A DNA stretch of 36,013 nucleotides from positions 1-36,013 of IMG/VR virus record IMGVR_UViG_3300046011_005255; one strand, 5' to 3'. The position numbers were made by a program, and so were the translations under genes. Position 1 is the stretch's first letter, and every line of letters begins with the position of its first letter. Positions 32,903 through 36,013 of the stretch are shown piece by piece. The notes under the pieces are model-generated. The model was given only the letters and a program-made list of their open reading frames with translations. It was not told the origin of the DNA and did no database searches. This DNA is from a virus.

Positions 32903-35412
32903 GCGGATTCTTCCTTTTGGTTCTTATTATTTTCTTTTAATAGGGCCTTTTGATTCCTAACCAATGTAAATTCTGATTTTATTTCTCCAGAATCCATTAT
33001 ATGTTTTGCTCCAATTACATTATAAATACCGCTAATAAAAGTAAAGAATGGATCGTTTTCATATGAAGGATTGCTATTTAATAGTTTACCACTCTGAGCA
33101 AATAGTAGTACAGGAGAGTGAATATGCCCTATGTTACTTATATGAAAAAATGGTAAAGTTTCTAAAACCAAGATAAGTGATTTTCTGTATAATTGATTTG
33201 CCATATCTGACATTATTATAGCTGGATTTTTTGGGCTAAAAGCATCAACTATAATAGTTTGTCTGTTTTTTGATATCATTCCACCTTCTGCTAAAGCCAA
33301 ACAATTTTTAGCAATTGTTATAGGATCTCCTTTTAGTTCGTCAGGAATACCATTAGCAGTTAAAATCTCAGATACTTCTTTTATTAATATTTCTTTATTT
33401 ATAATTTCAGAAGATTTCAATCTGTTTTGAATATAACCAATAATAGCTTCTTCAGATAAAAAAGTATTTAAAGTATACTCATCACTGTAAATTCCTGCTA
33501 ACTTAGTTGTAGCTGTTTTAAATAATTCTTTTTGAAATCCAGTTTTTAATTCAACTAAGTAAGAAGGATTCAAATCAATTTTTAAATTTAAAACATTTGC
33601 ATTTTGTGTATTGTATTTAAATACTTGATATCTATTTAACTTCTTACCCTGCTTAGAAATATCTTTTGTATCTGTATAAGCAAAAATATCTGGGGGTTCT
33701 GAGTTTGGACCATAAGGAGGATTTTCATCATCTGGATACATTACTTCATAAATTTTATTATGGTAATCGGCTGTAAAAAATACTTTATCTTTAGGGTGGA
33801 ATACTTGAATAGGTGATTTTACATACTCAGAATCATTTTGCCCTTTTAGAATTATATCTATCGTAACTCCAGTTAAATCACTTTTATCTGATGGAATAAC
33901 TTCACCAGAATAAAGATATTTTTGAATCATGTTAGGGTCACCAACAACAACTACGGATTCATTAAAAGTTGATGGGAATCTAAACGCGGGATCCTGTTTA
34001 TCAAAATATTCTTTAAAAACTTTTAATATTTTTGAATTGGTTTCTTGATATAATGCTAATTGATTTATTTTATATGAATTATTATTTCTATTTATTTCAT
34101 CTATTAATTTAGTTAAAAGCTCGTAGTGATCTACAGTATTATTATTTTGAACTACTGTATCTAATGTTGTATAAAAGTTATTATCTTTAAAAAAAGATTT
34201 TAGTCTGGAATCTCTATCTTTGTGTTTTTCTGGATCGGTCAACCAAGAAATTTCTTTTGCATCCAAAGTTTGATCTTTTGTAAAATCCTGTTTTAATGGA
34301 TCATTTGTTCCAGCATAAATAACTTGACTCATTTGGGATAAATAAGATAAGGCATCACTCAATGCCTGTCTAAAGCGCAAAGCTATTCTTAATTTAATAT
34401 CATTTACATTTTTAAATTTTTCATTAGAAGAATTTTTTGAAGCCTCTAAAGCTTCAACGAAACCTTCAGAACTTGCTAATAAATAGTTTAAATTAGGTAA
34501 TAAAACAATTACATTATCATTACCAGTCACTTTAGCAACATAATTTGCAATACAATCAGTTACCAAGGCATGAAAATCAACCATCTTAACAAAGTTAGAT
34601 ACTGAGGAAAGTTTATCTCCTTGTTTATCGCCTAACTTAGATCCTATTGAAGATTTTATTTCAGCTATAGAATTCGATTGTTTTGTTGCCAATAAGTAAG
34701 GATCATAAAATGATTCGCTTTTACCTTCAATAAATTCATTAAACTTTATTGGTTTAGATGCTCCTGTAATTTGGCGTTTCATGCCTTGCATATCGACTGC
34801 ATTTTTTGTATTTTTAAATTTTTTGATAGTTTCTTGACCAAATCCAGCAGGGCTTGCGGCAAATGTACAACTAATTTTTTTAAATTCAGAAGTCTCTATA
34901 TCTGCTTTTAACAAAATACAAGAAAACGGTCCAGCCCAATATCTCGGATTTGTTCCTACACCATAAGCAATGTAATAATTTCTTGTAGTATTTTGACTAA
35001 CATATTGTTTTATAGAATCTAAGTACAACTCTCTTCGTACTTTACTTTCTAGTTTTTGAGAATCACTAATACTTATTGGAGTTCCACTACTGTCTATGAG
35101 AGAAAAGGGTACATTTTCTGGGTATGATGTAGTGCCAATCATTCTTCTTTCAAATTCGTTGCTAGGATCAATAAGATCAATCTGAATTTGATATCCTCCA
35201 TTACCCCCAGCACCAAAAGTGTGTTCTAATTTTAAAAAATTTGGATTAGCATAATTTTCAAATAGCAAAAAATCGTCTTTGTCTCCAGAATACTCTTTTA
35301 TTTTTTGTATAATATCAGTAGTAGCTAGTGAGTTAGGATCCAAAAAGATTTTATCAATTGCATCTTTATTGAATCCTATAAAAAGAAATGGCGTTGGTAT
35401 AAAAGTTTTCAT
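32899..35412 (-). CDS. Baseplate hub protein (gp27/gpD-like role)
   Basis: An 837-residue protein placed between gp53 and the spike gene, where a hub is expected. The N-terminus contains EHTFGAGGNGGYQIQIDLID followed by PSNEFERRMIG, the 'L.l.DP...FE' opening of tail hub proteins. The C-terminus contains LVLETLPFFHISNIGHIHSP and PFFTFISGIYNVIGAKHIMD, then SGEIKSEFTLVRN, like the final domain of hub proteins that grips the spike. Long helical Lys/Asn-rich parts lie between. T4 gp27 is only about 391 residues, so this is either an expanded hub or a hub fused to an unknown middle domain. I see no peptidase or lysozyme motif. Function follows from position and end motifs. Confidence 0.65.
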   Translation of the reverse strand: MKTFIPTPFLFIGFNKDAIDKIFLDPNSLATTDIIQKIKEYSGDKDDFLLFENYANPNFLKLEHTFGAGGNGGYQIQIDLIDPSNEFERRMIGTTSYPENVPFSLIDSSGTPISISDSQKLESKVRRELYLDSIKQYVSQNTTRNYYIAYGVGTNPRYWAGPFSCILLKADIETSEFKKISCTFAASPAGFGQETIKKFKNTKNAVDMQGMKRQITGASKPIKFNEFIEGKSESFYDPYLLATKQSNSIAEIKSSIGSKLGDKQGDKLSSVSNFVKMVDFHALVTDCIANYVAKVTGNDNVIVLLPNLNYLLASSEGFVEALEASKNSSNEKFKNVNDIKLRIALRFRQALSDALSYLSQMSQVIYAGTNDPLKQDFTKDQTLDAKEISWLTDPEKHKDRDSRLKSFFKDNNFYTTLDTVVQNNNTVDHYELLTKLIDEINRNNNSYKINQLALYQETNSKILKVFKEYFDKQDPAFRFPSTFNESVVVVGDPNMIQKYLYSGEVIPSDKSDLTGVTIDIILKGQNDSEYVKSPIQVFHPKDKVFFTADYHNKIYEVMYPDDENPPYGPNSEPPDIFAYTDTKDISKQGKKLNRYQVFKYNTQNANVLNLKIDLNPSYLVELKTGFQKELFKTATTKLAGIYSDEYTLNTFLSEEAIIGYIQNRLKSSEIINKEILIKEVSEILTANGIPDELKGDPITIAKNCLALAEGGMISKNRQTIIVDAFSPKNPAIIMSDMANQLYRKSLILVLETLPFFHISNIGHIHSPVLLFAQSGKLLNSNPSYENDPFFTFISGIYNVIGAKHIMDSGEIKSEFTLVRNQKALLKENNKNQKEESA

Positions 35413-35717
35413 TTTATTTTTGGTAATATAATTCTTTTCATCTCACTTAATTCTTCAAATGGATCCTTAATATTATTAACAAACAATATTAACCACCAAT
35501 TTGATGGATTGCCATAATAATCATTAGCTATTAAATCTGGTCTTTGTTTAAGTCCTGCTGGTAAAAATGCTACTTCATATTTATAAGCAGTTTTAATATT
35601 TTGAATAATAGTATCAAACTTATTAGAGTGTAATATTGTAGTTACTGCTTTTCCTCTGTGCCTATAAGTTTTTTTATCTAAACTATAAGGTCCATTTGAA
35701 TTTTGAAAATTACTCAT
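35409..35717 (-). CDS. 53: Baseplate wedge protein, gp53-like
   Basis: A 102-residue protein of the gp53/LysM-like family that clamps adjacent wedges. The signature is KQRPDLIANDYYGNPSNWWL followed by ILFVNNIKDPFEEL, the 'RPD.I....YG....WW.I...N...DP.......G..L.iP' pattern. The end RIILPKI fits as well. T4 gp53 is 196 residues, so this is the short form. It overlaps both neighbours by ATGA. Confidence 0.87.
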   Translation of the reverse strand: MSNFQNSNGPYSLDKKTYRHRGKAVTTILHSNKFDTIIQNIKTAYKYEVAFLPAGLKQRPDLIANDYYGNPSNWWLILFVNNIKDPFEELSEMKRIILPKIK

Positions 35718-36013
35718 TTTAATTTACCTGAGTCTAAACTATGGTTGTCATCAAAAATGACTGCTTCAAAACCTGCTAAATTATCTCGTTTTATTGGTGT
35801 ATATTTTTCAAACGATCCAAAATCACCAGTTCTAAACTCTTCTAAATTTAATTTAAAATCAATGTAGTGAGGCATTAAAGTATCTAAATCATAAATATGA
35901 TCTTGATGTGAAACTGCATAATCTTGAACTATGCAAGGAATATCTTGATATAAAACTCCATGACTAAACCGCACTATTGGGGGACCCAAGATTGGATTTC
36001 TAGAATTAGTGAT
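35714..36013 (-). CDS. Tail-tube cap/initiator protein, gp48/54-like (5' end off the right edge)
   Basis: The frame is open from the right edge (base 36013) to the stop at 35714. Only the last 99 codons are present. A TTG at 35989 could be read as a start, but the upstream codons (ITNSRNPI) continue the conserved sequence, so the gene almost certainly begins outside. Key sequence: ILGPPIVRFSHGVLYQDIPC, IVQDYAVSHQ, LMPHYIDFKLNLEEF, matching the 'PP.VR......y..iP......I........l....P....i.l.l.E' pattern of T4 gp48-type tube-initiation proteins and related LysM-bearing proteins of simpler tails. Placement before gp53 fits. Which of gp48 or gp54 it matches is not decidable from the fragment. Confidence 0.62.
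   Translation of the reverse strand: MTNSRNPILGPPIVRFSHGVLYQDIPCIVQDYAVSHQDHIYDLDTLMPHYIDFKLNLEEFRTGDFGSFEKYTPIKRDNLAGFEAVIFDDNHSLDSGKLK

Noticed and set aside
35987-35989. TTG at 35989 as the true start of the right-edge gene.
   Set aside because: The frame stays open to the edge and the upstream residues continue the family pattern; no ribosome site is visible before the TTG.
1-36013. tRNA genes, CRISPR arrays, insertion sequences, toxin-antitoxin or anti-phage defence operons.
   Set aside because: No cloverleaf, regularly spaced direct repeat, transposase or defence-type motif was seen; the window is almost fully occupied by virion genes.

Overview
The window is a structural-gene block from a tailed phage with a contractile tail of the T4 superfamily (Caudoviricetes, myovirus morphology). 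It is A+T-rich. All 28 genes I accept lie on the minus strand, so transcription runs from high to low coordinates. I see no tRNA, integrase, insertion sequence, CRISPR array, replication gene or host gene. Nothing in the window names the host. Protein style (marine T4-like baseplate and fibre proteins, and small basic Cys-containing proteins also seen in environmental viruses) suggests an aquatic or environmental phage, but that is inference.

Layout in the direction of transcription: (1) Baseplate, 36013-22696. It holds the end of a tail-tube cap/initiator (gp48-like, cut by the right edge), gp53-like wedge, a large hub protein, a gp5-like spike without lysozyme, a LamG-bearing structural protein, gp25, gp6 and a giant gp7/gpI-like wedge. 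(2) Baseplate periphery and fibres, 22696-10377. It holds two paralogous tail proteins, a beta-helix fibre, a second protein sharing its N-terminal docking motif, a 1425-residue protein with about 61 cysteines in its first half, and a PAAR-like spike tip. (3) Head core and capsid, 10299-4889. It holds an acidic core protein with a possible zinc site, two small proteins, a gp21-type prohead protease with a 330-residue extension, a gp22-like scaffold and the gp23 major capsid protein, followed by a strong terminator. (4) Neck and tail, 4808-1. It holds a small protein, gp13, two basic Cys/Lys-rich proteins of unknown role, gp14, gp15, another small protein, and the first 355 codons of the tail sheath (gp18), which runs off the left edge.

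Most genes overlap by 1 or 4 bases (TAATG, TGATG, ATGA) or are one to three bases apart, so they probably form one or a few translationally coupled late operons. The gaps longer than about 50 bases are 10300-10376, 9664-9720, 7177-7287, 4809-4888 and 1255-1308. Two contain hairpins. There is no gene-free stretch over 300 bases.

The points most worth a second look are: a shared T4-type protease cleavage consensus at residues 14-17 of four neighbouring head-core proteins, one of which looks like a packaged basic internal protein; the protease extension carrying an EF-hand/dockerin-like loop and a Pro-rich tandem repeat; and the cysteine-rich virion protein built from two kinds of repeated module.
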